A stretch of 64,000 nucleotides of DNA, from assembly GCF_900290235.1 (NCBI RefSeq), contig NZ_OLMK01000100.1, positions 60,415 to 124,414 on the forward strand, in the 5' to 3' direction. Below, one piece after another: positions 9,026 to 18,104 of this stretch (the first letter of the stretch is position 1; every line of letters begins with the position of its first letter). This DNA is from Streptomyces sp. MA5143a. Lineage in GTDB: Bacteria > Actinomycetota > Actinomycetes > Streptomycetales > Streptomycetaceae. The position numbers and the translations under genes were made by a program. Below the pieces are notes generated by a model. That model ran no database searches and was not told where the DNA came from. It saw nothing but the letters and a program-made list of their open reading frames with translations.

Positions 9026-9289
9026 GATGACCTGGGCAGGGCGGTACGTGTGCGTATGCCCGCAGAGACCGTTTCCTCGCGGGCGGACGAGGTTTCTGAA
9101 CCCTCGTGTAGCCGCCATGCCCAGCCTCTGCCCCACGCCGAGAGGCCGGCGAACGGCCGGTCCTGCCGGACGAGGCGCCTGGTCAGCCAGCCCATCGACA
9201 ACCTCGCCAGGCGCGTGACGGACGAGACGACACCCACCTGGCGACCATCGAGCGGGCGCCGGGGGGGCGTCGCCGCGGAGCGCGGACGG
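9026..9289. other. no gene recognised
   Basis: Short open frames here have no start/ribosome-site support. I see nothing certain in this stretch. Confidence 0.5.
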
Positions 9290-10609
9290 TCATTGCGCGC
9301 GGGCCCTGATGCGAGCGCGTGACTCACGAACCAGCGTGCGTGCCATCTGGAGCAATTCGCCGTCGATGGCACTGTCGCGCTTGAGGATCCGCCCGCCGAC
9401 GATGACAGTGCTGACGTCACCGGGGCCGGCGTTCAAGAACGCCGCGAGGACCGGATCCCCGAACCCGTCCAGATGGGGTGCGGCGAGGTCGACGGTGATC
9501 AGGTCCGCGTAGCGGCCGACCGCCAGCTCACCTGTCACGTCGTGGAAACCGAGCACCCGGGCGCCGCCCTTGGTCGCGATGTCGAGCAGGTCGAGGTGGG
9601 TGTGGCTCAACTCGGCGGGAATCTCGCCACGCGCGATGGGGCCGGCGTTCGTTCGGGCGCGTTCGGCGGCGAGGGCGAGGCGCATCTCGCCGAACAGGTC
9701 GCTCGGACCGTAGGCGACGGTGTCGGCACCCAGACCGACAGGGATCCCGTGCTCCAGCGCGAGTCCCGTGGCCGGGTGCACCCCGAGGCCCATGGTGAGT
9801 TCGCCGGTCGGCGTGGCTGACACGGTTCCTCCTGACTCGGCGATCAGTTTCCACTCCTGAGGGCTGAACTCGTTGGCGTGAACGTAGTTCACGTCATCAC
9901 CGAGAAGCCCCTGTGTCCGCAGTTGATCGACGGCCCCCGGCAACCCCGCCAGCCCGGCGTGGATCGAGATCGGCAGACTCAGTTCGCGTGCCAGCGCGAA
10001 CTCGTGCTCCGTGTCCTCCGGTGACGCCATCGACGGGCCACGCAGGGCGAGCCCCGCGGCGATCCGGTCAGGTCGGGCCAGGGCGTGGAACTCGCGCGCC
10101 TGGTCGGGGTAGCGGGTGAAGTCGCCACTCGAACTCGCCTTGCCACCGAAGAAGAGCCTCGCTCGGATCCCGCTGTCGGCCAGCGCACGCACATTGGCGT
10201 CCGCGTCGGCGATCGAACCCAGGTTGTGGGCCCAGTCGGCCACGGTGGTCACTCCGGCGTCGATCGCCTGTACGGCGCCCCACAGCACGCCCGCGTACAC
10301 GTCCTCGGTGGTGAAGGGATCTCCGAAGCCCTCGCTGACCTGCTGCATGTAGGCGAAGAGGGGCACGTCGCTGGAGCTGGCCGACAGGCTGCCGAGCCAC
10401 ATGTGGCGGTGGGCGTCGACGAATCCGGGCAGCACCAGATGCCCGTCGGCGTTGACGACCTGCTCATCTCCTTGTGCGAGCAGGTTCTTGCCGATCTCAG
10501 CGATCCGGCCGTCCCGGATCGCGATGTCGGCCAGCCGGCAGGTCCGGTCCGGGAAGAGGACATGTCCGCCACGGACGAGTACTGGCGCGGACGCGGAATG
10601 GTTGGTCAT
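9290..10609 (-). CDS. amidohydrolase-superfamily metal-dependent hydrolase (TrzN/AtzA-like group)
   Basis: A 439-residue protein of the amidohydrolase superfamily. It starts with the small beta-sandwich (RGGHVLFPDRTCRLADIAIR), then the barrel with the metal motif VDAHRHMW (H67, H69). Further ligands are ISIHAG, YVHANEF and the late Asp in GLGADTVAYG. Cytosolic members hydrolyse C-N or C-Cl bonds on cyclic substrates (guanine, cytosine, chlorotriazines). There is no signal peptide. It is transcribed away from the CocE relic and the rest of the catabolic region, so it may belong to that pathway or be independent. The superfamily is firm; the substrate is not. Confidence 0.88.
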   Translation of the reverse strand: MTNHSASAPVLVRGGHVLFPDRTCRLADIAIRDGRIAEIGKNLLAQGDEQVVNADGHLVLPGFVDAHRHMWLGSLSASSSDVPLFAYMQQVSEGFGDPFTTEDVYAGVLWGAVQAIDAGVTTVADWAHNLGSIADADANVRALADSGIRARLFFGGKASSSGDFTRYPDQAREFHALARPDRIAAGLALRGPSMASPEDTEHEFALARELSLPISIHAGLAGLPGAVDQLRTQGLLGDDVNYVHANEFSPQEWKLIAESGGTVSATPTGELTMGLGVHPATGLALEHGIPVGLGADTVAYGPSDLFGEMRLALAAERARTNAGPIARGEIPAELSHTHLDLLDIATKGGARVLGFHDVTGELAVGRYADLITVDLAAPHLDGFGDPVLAAFLNAGPGDVSTVIVGGRILKRDSAIDGELLQMARTLVRESRARIRARAQ

Positions 10610-10690
10610 GGCGAGAATTCATTCCGTTTCACATGTGGGGATGAAGTCCGACTCGATCGTCAGCGGGGCCGAGCGGCCGGGTTCGGCGCT

Positions 10691-11149
10691 TCAGGAGTGA
10701 GGTAGGACGCTCATGGTGGTCGTCGAGGCGACGTGCACGCACTGGTTGACCGCGTAAGAGGAGACGCCGAGCAGGCCCACCTTGCCGGTACTCCACGGCT
10801 GGACGGCGGCCCACTCGATGCAGTCGTAGTAGTCGCGCGTCTCGCGTGGAGAGAAGATGTCAAGGTAGCCGGGCGATCGTCCGGCACCGCGGGAATCGAC
10901 TCGGATGACCACGTATCCGTCCGGTACCCACTTCTCCGGGTCGACGGTCTCCCAGTTGTGGTGGAGGTTCGAGGAGCCCGCCAGCGCGTCCGGGTGCTCA
11001 GTCTCCGGGTTGCGCCACATGGCCTGGAAGCCGTCCGGGCCTTCCGATGGCGAGCCCTTTGGCGTAGGGGCCGTGCGACATGACCACCGGGTGACGCTCG
11101 CCGTCATTCGGCCGGAAACGTCCGCACGCAGGACGAGTCCGTCATTCAT
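10691..11149 (-). pseudogene. CocE/NonD-family hydrolase, frameshifted and truncated
   Basis: In one frame 11149 starts MNDGLVLRADV, and EGPDGFQAMWRNPETEHPDA onward to VIRVDSRGAGRSPGYLDIFS is excellent CocE/NonD (X-Pro dipeptidyl-peptidase-like) sequence. The piece between reads correctly only in another frame (FRPNDGERHPVVMSHGPYAK), so two compensating indels lie near 11116 and 11052. The nucleophile region appears as GLLGVSSYAVNQ, after which the protein degenerates to a stop at 10691. About two thirds of the normal 550-residue enzyme is missing. It is a dead gene, possibly once a partner of the adjacent amidohydrolase. Confidence 0.8.
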
Positions 11150-11419
11150 CTGGGGCAAGACCGAGCAAGACCGAGCACCGTGTCGCATGCCTCAGTCTCA
11201 TTTCCGGGGGCCACATCCGCAGGCGGCCCGCGCCACCGCCATCGCCCGCTCGAAGGTGTCGGCCGCCAACCAGCCCGGTTCGTTTCGGCGGTTGAGGTCA
11301 CTGCCCTGGACGCAGGCCACCGCGCGACGCCACGACCGCGAAACGGGGCACGGCCGCAAGGAGACACGGACGCTCAACCAGCTACGAGCGGCAGGCCACC
11401 CGAAGCTAATCGACCGAAG
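11150..11419. other. no gene recognised between CocE relic and NTF2-like gene
   Basis: Open frames here are Arg/Pro-rich shadows. I see no RNA, repeat or operator. Confidence 0.5.
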
Positions 11420-11842
11420 CTAATCGACCGCGGTGAAAAACTCACGGATGGCCTCGGTGCCACCGAACGCGCGGAGGGCCTCGGTAGTGTTCCAGAATTC
11501 GCGGAACAGGATCAGCTTGCCGTCCTTGAAGCGCGAGATGTTGATGTAACGCTGCTTGTAACTGTTCACCGACGGGCAAGTGCCATTGTATTCCAGCACA
11601 TAGGCATCTTCCTCCGCATACGGCCACACGCGGACATCGGTGAAGGTCAACCCCGGCAGCATGCGTGCGAAATTGTCCAGATAGGCCTCGATGTCCTCGC
11701 GCCCGACCAACCGATCGGGGAGCCCGACCCACGGCGCATAGGGGAATTCCAGCACCAGATCGGGATGGGCGTTCATCCAGAAGAAGTCCATGTCCTTGCC
11801 GAGCGAATGCAGCATCTTCACCGCCAGCTGCGCGTTGTCCAT
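11420..11842 (-). CDS. NTF2-like/SnoaL-type protein
   Basis: Start at 11842 (ATG) is preferred because GGAGAGGG lies just before it; the 140-residue product begins MDNAQLAVKMLHSLGKDMDF. Length and pattern (helix, DLVLEFPYAPW, LVGREDIEAYLDNF, then the strands DAYVLEYNGT, RYINISRFKDGKLILFREFW) fit the SnoaL/PhzB branch of the NTF2 cone fold. Such proteins are isomerases, hydratases or dehydratases on ring compounds, or accessory binding proteins. GC content is visibly lower than in the flanking genes, suggesting transfer. Divergent from the VOC gene at 12365, so probably part of the same pathway. Reaction unknown. Confidence 0.75.
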   Translation of the reverse strand: MDNAQLAVKMLHSLGKDMDFFWMNAHPDLVLEFPYAPWVGLPDRLVGREDIEAYLDNFARMLPGLTFTDVRVWPYAEEDAYVLEYNGTCPSVNSYKQRYINISRFKDGKLILFREFWNTTEALRAFGGTEAIREFFTAVD

Positions 11843-12364
11843 TTCATCCCTCTCCATCCTGGCTCCGGCGAGCCAAACAACCGATCCACCGCTCACTGAC
11901 CCCTGGAAGAGATCAACGGGTCACGGACTCCGGAATCTTTCCCTTTCCGCCGAACACGCGAAGGTCGAGGAAACGGAGGCCGGGAAGGCTGCGCCCGACC
12001 ATCAGGTCCGGGCGGGAGTTCTCCACCGAGTTGCGGTAGCTGCTTCATGAACGCTAACAGTGGACAGATGGGGCTCACATCAGCAAATGGAACTACGACC
12101 ATATGCTGATGCCAGATGGGGCTGCGGACCGGTTTCCGTGCCCGACCAGGTCGCCAGGGCCGGCCCTCGTCGACCAGCAGCCCCCGGCCCTCGGGGCCCA
12201 CCGCGGCCCGCCGCAGACGCAGTCCCTGGCGAGTATGCCGTCGGCACCCCACCAGCCTGTGCACCCCGACAACACACCCCTCAAGTCGTCAACAGGTTGA
12301 CGATCTGCCGCGCGCGGGAGTACGTTCGAACGCGTCAAAGTCGACATCTCGTTCGGAGGCGACA
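11843..12364. other. divergent intergenic region with operator
   Basis: A 522-base region without a convincing gene. It holds an 8-bp inverted repeat CATCAGCA/TGCTGATG (12078-12111, arms 18 apart) of unknown role and, at its right end, the palindrome 12286-12303 that overlaps the promoter of the VOC-SDR unit. Confidence 0.6.
12286..12303. promoter_or_regulatory. shared operator site 1 (TCGTCAAC-AG-GTTGACGA)
   Basis: Palindrome with 8-bp arms and a 2-base centre. Its right arm contains TTGACG (12297-12302), which is followed after 18 bases by TACGTT (12321-12326), a plausible -35/-10 pair. A repressor bound here would block the promoter of the gene at 12365. Copies occur at 14356 and 18808. 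Confidence 0.75.
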
Positions 12365-12814
12365 GTGGCCATATCGCTGAACCACACGATCGTTCTGACC
12401 AAGGACAAGTGGGCGGCGGCCAATTTTCTGGCCGATATGGTGGAGTCGGAGGCAAAGGCGTTCGGACCTTTCGTCCGGGTGCTCACCGGTGAAACTGACA
12501 TCGAGTTCCAGAACATCGAGGACAACGTCGCGAATGACCGTATCCCGACTACGCACCTGGCCTTTCTGATGTCCGAGGACGAGCTGGACGTCGTGTTGGA
12601 GAAGTTGAAGCGCCACGGTGTGCAGCCGTATCAGGACATGTTCTACGACGAGCCCGGCGTGAATAACCTCTACGGCGGCCGTGGGTGTTATATCCACGAC
12701 CCAGTGGACGGGCATCAGTGGGAGTTCATTACCGCGCCGTACTCAGGCAAGCCCGCCCACCAGGAAAAGGGTGGCTGGAAAGACTTCGTGGACCCCACTG
12801 CCGTTGACGCGTGA
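12365..12814 (+). CDS. VOC-superfamily protein (glyoxalase/extradiol-dioxygenase fold)
   Basis: The GTG at 12365 has GGAGG at 12355-12359. The 149-residue product has the paired beta-alpha-beta-beta-beta modules of the VOC fold: an N-terminal module (LNHTIVLTKDKWAAANFLAD) and a C-terminal module ending GCYIHDPVDGHQWEFIT. Candidate metal ligands are His near residue 6 and Glu in HQWEFI; they are not fully clear. Members are isomerases, lyases, ring-cleaving dioxygenases or binding proteins. It is followed by the SDR gene 27 bases downstream, so the two form an operon driven from the operator-promoter at 12286. Function in the pathway unknown. Confidence 0.78.
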   Translation: MAISLNHTIVLTKDKWAAANFLADMVESEAKAFGPFVRVLTGETDIEFQNIEDNVANDRIPTTHLAFLMSEDELDVVLEKLKRHGVQPYQDMFYDEPGVNNLYGGRGCYIHDPVDGHQWEFITAPYSGKPAHQEKGGWKDFVDPTAVDA

Positions 12815-12841
12815 ACCAGCTCAGCAAAGGAGGGCAACCGG

Positions 12842-13699
12842 ATGGGTCAGTTCGACGGTAAGGGTGTTCTTGTCACCGGCGCGGGAGCCAGTTTCGGGCG
12901 GGTGCTGGCGGAGGCCTTCGCCGACCAGGGCGCATCGGTCTATATCCAGGACTGGGAGGATTCCGCGGAGTTCCTCAAGCGTAACGCCGCTGATCTCGCG
13001 CAGCGCACGCCGGGCAGAGTCGGATACGGGACGTGGGACCTCACCTCTGGCACCGCGGCGGACGAGATGGCACAGGCCGCCGAGTCGGAGATCGGCGACA
13101 TAGAGATCCTGATCAACACCGCACTCTGGGGCGGTCATGGCCAGATCTTTGACATTTCAGAGGAGGAGTGGGACCGATGCATGGCGATCGGTCTCAAGAG
13201 TTACTTCCTCACTTGCCAGTCGCTGGGTGAGCGCATGTCCCGCCGCGGGTACGGCAAGATCATCAATATCACCTCGATCATGGGCGTGCTGGGCGCGGGG
13301 AGTGCCCTTCTGTACGGCACCTCGCGGGCCGCGGTGGACGGGCTCACCCGCTCGGTCGCCCAGTCGCTCGGCCCCTTCGGCGTGCGCTGCGTGGGCCTGG
13401 CCCGCGGCGCCACCGACTCCACCCAGTACACCGACGCCGAACGCGACGAACGGCTACGCAGGATGACTCTGGGCCGGCTCGCGAGCGAGGATGACCTGGT
13501 CGGACCGGCTCTGTTCCTCGCCGGCCCGGGCTCGGACTTCGTCACCGGCACCGTGATGTACGCCGACGGCGGTTACACGACTGCCGCCGTCACCGACGAC
13601 GTCTTCCGCTCCACCGGCCCTCGTTGGACCGGCGAAGGCCAGCGGCGCAAGCGGAACAGCACCCTCGTACAGGCTCGTATCGACGAGCACACCCCCTGA
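12842..13699 (+). CDS. short-chain dehydrogenase/reductase with altered active-site motif
   Basis: An AAAGGAGG ribosome site precedes ATG 12842; 285 residues. The Rossmann start is VLVTGAGASFGR (residues 10-20), the catalytic Ser is S145 in INITSIMG and the Tyr is Y158. The usual YxxxK reads Y158-GTS-R162, so the Lys is Arg; the second Gly of TGxxxGxG is Ser (S17), and the NNAG motif is INTA. Oxidoreductase activity on an alcohol or keto group would be expected of the family, but these changes make altered or lost catalysis possible. The C-terminal tail beyond 265 is basic and longer than usual. Second gene of the VOC operon. Confidence 0.85.
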   Translation: MGQFDGKGVLVTGAGASFGRVLAEAFADQGASVYIQDWEDSAEFLKRNAADLAQRTPGRVGYGTWDLTSGTAADEMAQAAESEIGDIEILINTALWGGHGQIFDISEEEWDRCMAIGLKSYFLTCQSLGERMSRRGYGKIINITSIMGVLGAGSALLYGTSRAAVDGLTRSVAQSLGPFGVRCVGLARGATDSTQYTDAERDERLRRMTLGRLASEDDLVGPALFLAGPGSDFVTGTVMYADGGYTTAAVTDDVFRSTGPRWTGEGQRRKRNSTLVQARIDEHTP

Positions 13700-13730
13700 G
13701 GGCTTCCGGATCATCAATGGTGCGGCATGT

Positions 13731-14095
13731 GTGCGTCCTGGACGAGAGTCGCCCCCAACTCGCGGTGAAGTCAGGGGTGTTGCTTCCGCATCCCAACGAC
13801 CGGCAGCGACGCTTGCTCACGGAAGCGCAGGCCCGGCTGCTGGGAGATGGCGGTATCCGGGCCGTCACGCGGGCGGCCGGGACAGCGAGACGACTCTCGG
13901 CAGCAGTGTGTTCGAGCCGGATGCCGGCGAGGCGCCGTCGGGGCGGGCGCAGCGGCCGGGCAGAGGACGCAAGGGGGTCGCGGAGCTCGATCCGAGCCTG
14001 CGCCCCGCAGCCGGCGCGGGCGGGAACCGGACCAGCCGGGTGGTTGGTCCGATGCTGCTGCGGCGGACGGTGACATCGACGCGGCCTGCGGGTGA
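13731..14095 (+). mobile_element. relic of an ISAzo13-type transposase
   Basis: One frame reads VLLPHPNDRQRRLL then EAQARLLGDGGIRAVTRAAG, and the next frame continues SETTLGSSVFEPDAGEAPSG and GRGRKGVAELDPSLRP. Together these match the N-terminal helix-turn-helix part of ISAzo13-family transposases as I know them. A frameshift near 13870 and loss of everything after about residue 110 make it dead. It sits inside the catabolic cluster between the SDR and aldehyde dehydrogenase genes. I could not find inverted repeats. Confidence 0.65.
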
Positions 14096-14355
14096 CCCGG
14101 TCCCCGTGCCCGCTCGCGGCACGGTCAGGATCAGGAACAGTCGGCCTGCCCGCAGGCAACACGGCTGTTGACCACCGCCGACACGTGCGTCTCGAACGGC
14201 CGTCGCACCTGGGCCTGGAAAGCTCGAACTCGCCCAGCTGATCGACGTGCTCGAAGCCCGCCATCAGGGTCGGGGCCCGTTGTGGCCTCGGTGTCGCGGC
14301 GCTTATGGCGAGGCCAGGACGAGTCACTTGCGCTCCGGTGAGCGCGCGCCTGAAT
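14096..14355. other. no gene recognised
   Basis: Remainder of the 13700-14421 gap after the transposase relic; Arg-rich frames only. The right edge leads into the operator-promoter at 14356. Confidence 0.5.
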
Positions 14356-14375
14356 ATCGTCAACAGGTTGACGAT
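14356..14375. promoter_or_regulatory. shared operator site 2 (ATCGTCAAC-AG-GTTGACGAT)
   Basis: The best copy: 9-bp perfect arms around AG. Its right arm supplies TTGACG (14368-14373), with TACGGC (14393-14398) 19 bases further as a possible -10. The predicted start of transcription, near 14405, leaves a short leader containing GGAG before the ATG at 14422. Confidence 0.8.
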
Positions 14376-14421
14376 GGGGAAAACGGGGCCCCTACGGCCC
14401 CCCGATCGTGCGGAGCACGCG

Positions 14422-15864
14422 ATGAGCCTTGTCTACGAGTCCCTGTTCATCGGCGGTGAGTGGGTGACCCCCTCGTCCTCCTCGACCATCGAGGTGATCT
14501 CGCCCAACACGGAACAGTCCATCGGTCGGGTACCCGAGGCCCTGGAGCCGGACGTCGACGCGGCCGTCGGGGCGGCTCGCAAGGCCTTCGACGACGCCAG
14601 CGGCTGGGCGAACTGGGCGCCGGAGCGCCGGGCGGACGCCATCGAACGCTTCGCCACCGCGCTCGACGCCCGCGCGGACGAGATGCCGATCCGCGTCTCC
14701 TCGCAGAACGGCATGCCGATCGCCATCTCCAGCAGGGCAGAGAACACCATGCCGCAGATGATGCTGCGCTACTACGCGAACATGCTGCGCACCGGCGAGA
14801 TCCAGTTCGACAGCGAGCGCGACGGCGTCCTGGGGCGGATCCAGGTCAGCCGCCGGCCCGTCGGGGTTGTCGGCGCGATCGTGCCGTGGAACGTGCCCCA
14901 GACCATCGGCGCTCACAAGTACGGTCCGGCTCTGGCCATGGGCTGCACTCTCGTGATCAAGCCGAGCCCCGAGACCGTTCTCGACGCGATGCTGTTCGCC
15001 GAGGCCGCCGAGGAGGCCCAGCTACCGGCCGGCGTGATCAACATCGTGCCCGGCGGCCCGAGGACCGGCGCCTACCTTGTGGAGCACCCCGGGGTGGACA
15101 AGCTGTCCTTCACCGGCTCGGAGAAGGTCGGCCGCTGGGTGGCCGAGACCGCCGGACGGATGCTGCGCCCGGTGACCCTCGAGCTGGGCGGCAAGGCGGC
15201 GGCGATCGTCCTCGACGATGCCGACCTCACCCAGAACCTCGAAGGCTTCTTCATGGCCACCATGCTCAACAACGGGCAGTCCTGCTACCTGGGAACGCGC
15301 GTGCTGGTGCCGGCCTCCCGCTACGGCGAGGTCGTCGACACGATCACCGATTTCGTCCGCACCCTGCCCGTCGGCGACTCGCTCGACCCGGCGACGCGGG
15401 TCGGCCCGCTCGCCACGGCTCGCCAGCAGGAGCGGGTGGAGGGCTACATCGCCAAGGGCAAGGCGGAGGGCGCCCGGCTCACCACCGGCGGCGGCCGGCC
15501 CCGTGAGCAGGGCTGGTTCGTGGACCCGACGGTGTTCGCGGACGTGGACAACCGCTCGGCCATCGGCCGCGAGGAGATCTTCGGGCCGGTGCTGTCGATC
15601 ATCAAGTACACGGACGACGACGATGCCGTCCGCGTCGCCAACGACTCCCCGTACGGCCTGGGCGGCACCGTCTGGACCTCCGACGTCGAACGCGGGCTCG
15701 CCGTGGCCTCCCGGATAGACACCGGCGCGATCGGCATCAACGGCTTCCTGGCAGACCCGGCCGCTCCCTTCGGCGGCACCAAAGCCTCCGGAATGGGCCG
15801 TGAGCTCGGCCCGGAGGGACTCGAGGCCTATCAGGTCCTCAAGAGCACCTACCTGCCGCGGTGA
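14422..15864 (+). CDS. NAD(P)-dependent aldehyde dehydrogenase
   Basis: ATG 14422 with GGAG ten bases upstream; 480 residues, the usual length. Substrate-binding and Rossmann segments are typical (VGAIVPWNVPQ; KPSPETVLDA; FTGSEKVGR), with general base E254 in LELGGKAA and the nucleophile C288 in NNGQSCYLGTR. It oxidises an aldehyde to a carboxylate with NAD(P)+. The start lies 46 bases after an operator shared with two other units. A GMC alcohol oxidoreductase follows, so the pair can take a primary alcohol to an acid. Substrate unknown. Confidence 0.93.
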   Translation: MSLVYESLFIGGEWVTPSSSSTIEVISPNTEQSIGRVPEALEPDVDAAVGAARKAFDDASGWANWAPERRADAIERFATALDARADEMPIRVSSQNGMPIAISSRAENTMPQMMLRYYANMLRTGEIQFDSERDGVLGRIQVSRRPVGVVGAIVPWNVPQTIGAHKYGPALAMGCTLVIKPSPETVLDAMLFAEAAEEAQLPAGVINIVPGGPRTGAYLVEHPGVDKLSFTGSEKVGRWVAETAGRMLRPVTLELGGKAAAIVLDDADLTQNLEGFFMATMLNNGQSCYLGTRVLVPASRYGEVVDTITDFVRTLPVGDSLDPATRVGPLATARQQERVEGYIAKGKAEGARLTTGGGRPREQGWFVDPTVFADVDNRSAIGREEIFGPVLSIIKYTDDDDAVRVANDSPYGLGGTVWTSDVERGLAVASRIDTGAIGINGFLADPAAPFGGTKASGMGRELGPEGLEAYQVLKSTYLPR

Positions 15865-15922
15865 CCGCCGCGTCGGACGACGTCCCCTTCGACGACCGAG
15901 GGGCACGAGAGGAGCACGAAGG

Positions 15923-17455
15923 ATGAGCACATCGAACAACGACCGGCCGGAGGCCGTGGTGGTCGGCGCGGGCTCGGCGGGTGCCGTCGTCACGCGCCGC
16001 CTGCTGGATGCCGGGCTGACGGTCACCGTGCTGGAGGCCGGCCCGGCCGACGACTCCGAGGCCATCCACGACCCGCTGCGGTCCCCAGCCGTGTTGGGCA
16101 CGGAGTACGACTGGAGTTACCGGACCGTGCCGCAGACCAGCGCCAACGGCGTGGAGTTGCCGCTGCCGCGCGGTCGCACCCTCGGCGGCACCAGCTCCAT
16201 CAACGGCATGATCTACGCCCGCGGCGTCCCGTCGGACTACGACGCCTGGGTGCTGCAGGGCGCGGCCGGCTGGGCCTGGAGCGAGGTTGAACCGTACTTC
16301 CGCAAGCTGGAGGATTACGACGGCGGAGCGGTCGGGGGCCGCGGCGTGGGCGGTCCGCTGCACATCCAGCGCCTGCCCGACCCCTCCCCGATTGTCCGGG
16401 CGTTCGTCCAGGCGGCCGAGGAGGCCGGCTACCCCTACAGTGACGACTACAACGACGACAGCGGGTTCGAGGGCGTCAGCTACCTGCAGACCACCATCCG
16501 TGACGGGCGCAGGGTTTCGTCCTGGGAGGCCTACGTCCGCCCCGTTGCCGACAACCCCCGGCTGTCGGTGGTCACCGGGGCCACCGTCACCCGGATCGTG
16601 GTCGAGGGCGGCCGGGCCACCGGCGTCGAGTACCTGCGCGGTGGTGAGCGCCACCTGGTCCGTTCCGACCGCGTGGTCTTGTCTGCGGGTGTCTTCGGCA
16701 CCCCACAGATCCTGCAGTTGTCCGGGATCGGTGACGCGGCGCGGCTGCGCTCGCTGGGCATCGAGGTCCGGGCGCATGTGCCGGGCGTCGGGCGCAACTT
16801 GCAGGACCACGTCACCAGCCCGGTCATCTTCGAGACGGCCGAGCCCGTGTTCCCCAGGACCCAGGGGCTGGAGGCCGGCGTGTTCGGCCGGACCAGGTCG
16901 GGACTGCTGGCTCCGAACGTGCAGCCGATGCTGATGTCCTTCGTGTACCCCTACATCAGCGGGCGACTGCCCGACTACGGCTTCACCATCACCGGCCAGG
17001 TGCTGCACCCGCTCAGCCGCGGCACCGTCTCGCTGCGCTCCACGGACCCGACCGCGGCACCGCTGATCGACCCGCGGTACCTCTCCGAGCCCGACGACCT
17101 CGAGGTCCTCGTCGACTGCCTGCTCCAGATACGGGAGATCGGGGAGCAGCCCGCCCTCCAGGCCTTGCACAAGGGCGAGGTGCGTCCGGGGCCGGACTTC
17201 GGCACCCGCGACAGTGTGCGGGAGTACGTCCGCAGAACGACGGTGACGGGCCAGCACCAGGTGGGCACGGCACGGATGGGTGTGGACAGCGAGTCGGTCG
17301 TCGACCCGACGCTGCGGGTGCACGGGCTCGAAGGCCTGTGGGTTGTCGACGCGTCGATCATGCCCACCCTGGTCAGCGGCAACACGAACGGTCCGACCAT
17401 CATGATCGGAGAGCGCGCGGCCGACTTCATCCTGGGCGCGCGGCCCACCGCCTGA
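15923..17455 (+). CDS. GMC-family FAD-dependent alcohol oxidoreductase (choline dehydrogenase/aryl-alcohol oxidase-like)
   Basis: ATG 15923 follows GAGAGGAG; 510 residues. The FAD motif VVVGAGSAGAVV lies at about 14-25, GMC signature 1 as GRTLGGTSSINGMIYARG, and signature 2 as GTPQILQLSGIGD. The C-terminal active-site pair is visible: H445 in HQVGTARMG and N489 in GNTNGPT. GMC enzymes oxidise primary alcohols or sugars, passing electrons to oxygen or quinones. It lies 58 bases after the aldehyde dehydrogenase gene, probably in the same operon. Whether it is an oxidase or a dehydrogenase cannot be read from sequence. Confidence 0.93.
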   Translation: MSTSNNDRPEAVVVGAGSAGAVVTRRLLDAGLTVTVLEAGPADDSEAIHDPLRSPAVLGTEYDWSYRTVPQTSANGVELPLPRGRTLGGTSSINGMIYARGVPSDYDAWVLQGAAGWAWSEVEPYFRKLEDYDGGAVGGRGVGGPLHIQRLPDPSPIVRAFVQAAEEAGYPYSDDYNDDSGFEGVSYLQTTIRDGRRVSSWEAYVRPVADNPRLSVVTGATVTRIVVEGGRATGVEYLRGGERHLVRSDRVVLSAGVFGTPQILQLSGIGDAARLRSLGIEVRAHVPGVGRNLQDHVTSPVIFETAEPVFPRTQGLEAGVFGRTRSGLLAPNVQPMLMSFVYPYISGRLPDYGFTITGQVLHPLSRGTVSLRSTDPTAAPLIDPRYLSEPDDLEVLVDCLLQIREIGEQPALQALHKGEVRPGPDFGTRDSVREYVRRTTVTGQHQVGTARMGVDSESVVDPTLRVHGLEGLWVVDASIMPTLVSGNTNGPTIMIGERAADFILGARPTA

Positions 17456-17492
17456 CGTCGTTGCGGCACAGTTCAGTCACCTTGGAGTTCGC

Positions 17493-18053
17493 ATGTCTCG
17501 CATCCTCGCCCTCGTCGGCAGCCTCCGTGCCGGCTCCCACAACCGTCAGCTCGCCGAAGCCGCCGTCAAGCTGGCTCCCGAGGGCGCGGAGATCGCGCTT
17601 TTCGAGGGCCTGGCAAACATCCCGTTCTACAACGAGGACATCGACGTCGAGGGGAGCGCCCCGGCTGCCGCCGCCAGGCTGCGCGAGGCCGCCCAGGCCT
17701 CCGACGCGTTCCTGCTTTTCTGCCCGGAGCACAACGGCAGCATCCCGGCCGTCCTGAAGAACGCGATCGACTGGCTGTCCCGCCCGCGCGCAGTCGGCGC
17801 CTTCGGCGGCAAGCCGGTCGCCGTGGTCGGCGCAGCGTTCGGTCGGTACGGCGGTGTGTGGGCGCAGGACGAGGCCCGCAAAATCGTGGGTATCGCCGGC
17901 GGCAAGGTGCTGGAGGACGTCAAGCTCTCCGTCCCCGGCTCCGTGGGCCGCTTCGCTGAGAGCCACCCCGTCGACGACGCCGAGGTCGCCGCGCAGTTGA
18001 CCGAGATCATCACTCGCCTGCACGGCCACGTGCGCGAGGCCGCAGCCGCCTGA
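17493..18053 (+). CDS. NADPH-dependent FMN reductase (flavodoxin fold)
   Basis: A 186-residue flavodoxin-like protein: FMN phosphate loop GSLRAGSHNRQ (about 9-19) and the second flavin motif PEHNGSIPAVLKNAIDWLS. These enzymes reduce free FMN, quinones or azo compounds. Following the GMC and aldehyde dehydrogenase genes by 37 bases, it may feed reduced flavin to, or take electrons from, the pathway, or detoxify a quinone product. No partner monooxygenase is present in the window. Confidence 0.9.
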   Translation: MSRILALVGSLRAGSHNRQLAEAAVKLAPEGAEIALFEGLANIPFYNEDIDVEGSAPAAAARLREAAQASDAFLLFCPEHNGSIPAVLKNAIDWLSRPRAVGAFGGKPVAVVGAAFGRYGGVWAQDEARKIVGIAGGKVLEDVKLSVPGSVGRFAESHPVDDAEVAAQLTEIITRLHGHVREAAAA

Positions 18054-18104
18054 TCTATCGAGAGTTCCGCTCAGCAGATCAGCCCACGCTTCAGTGGAAT
18101 GGTG

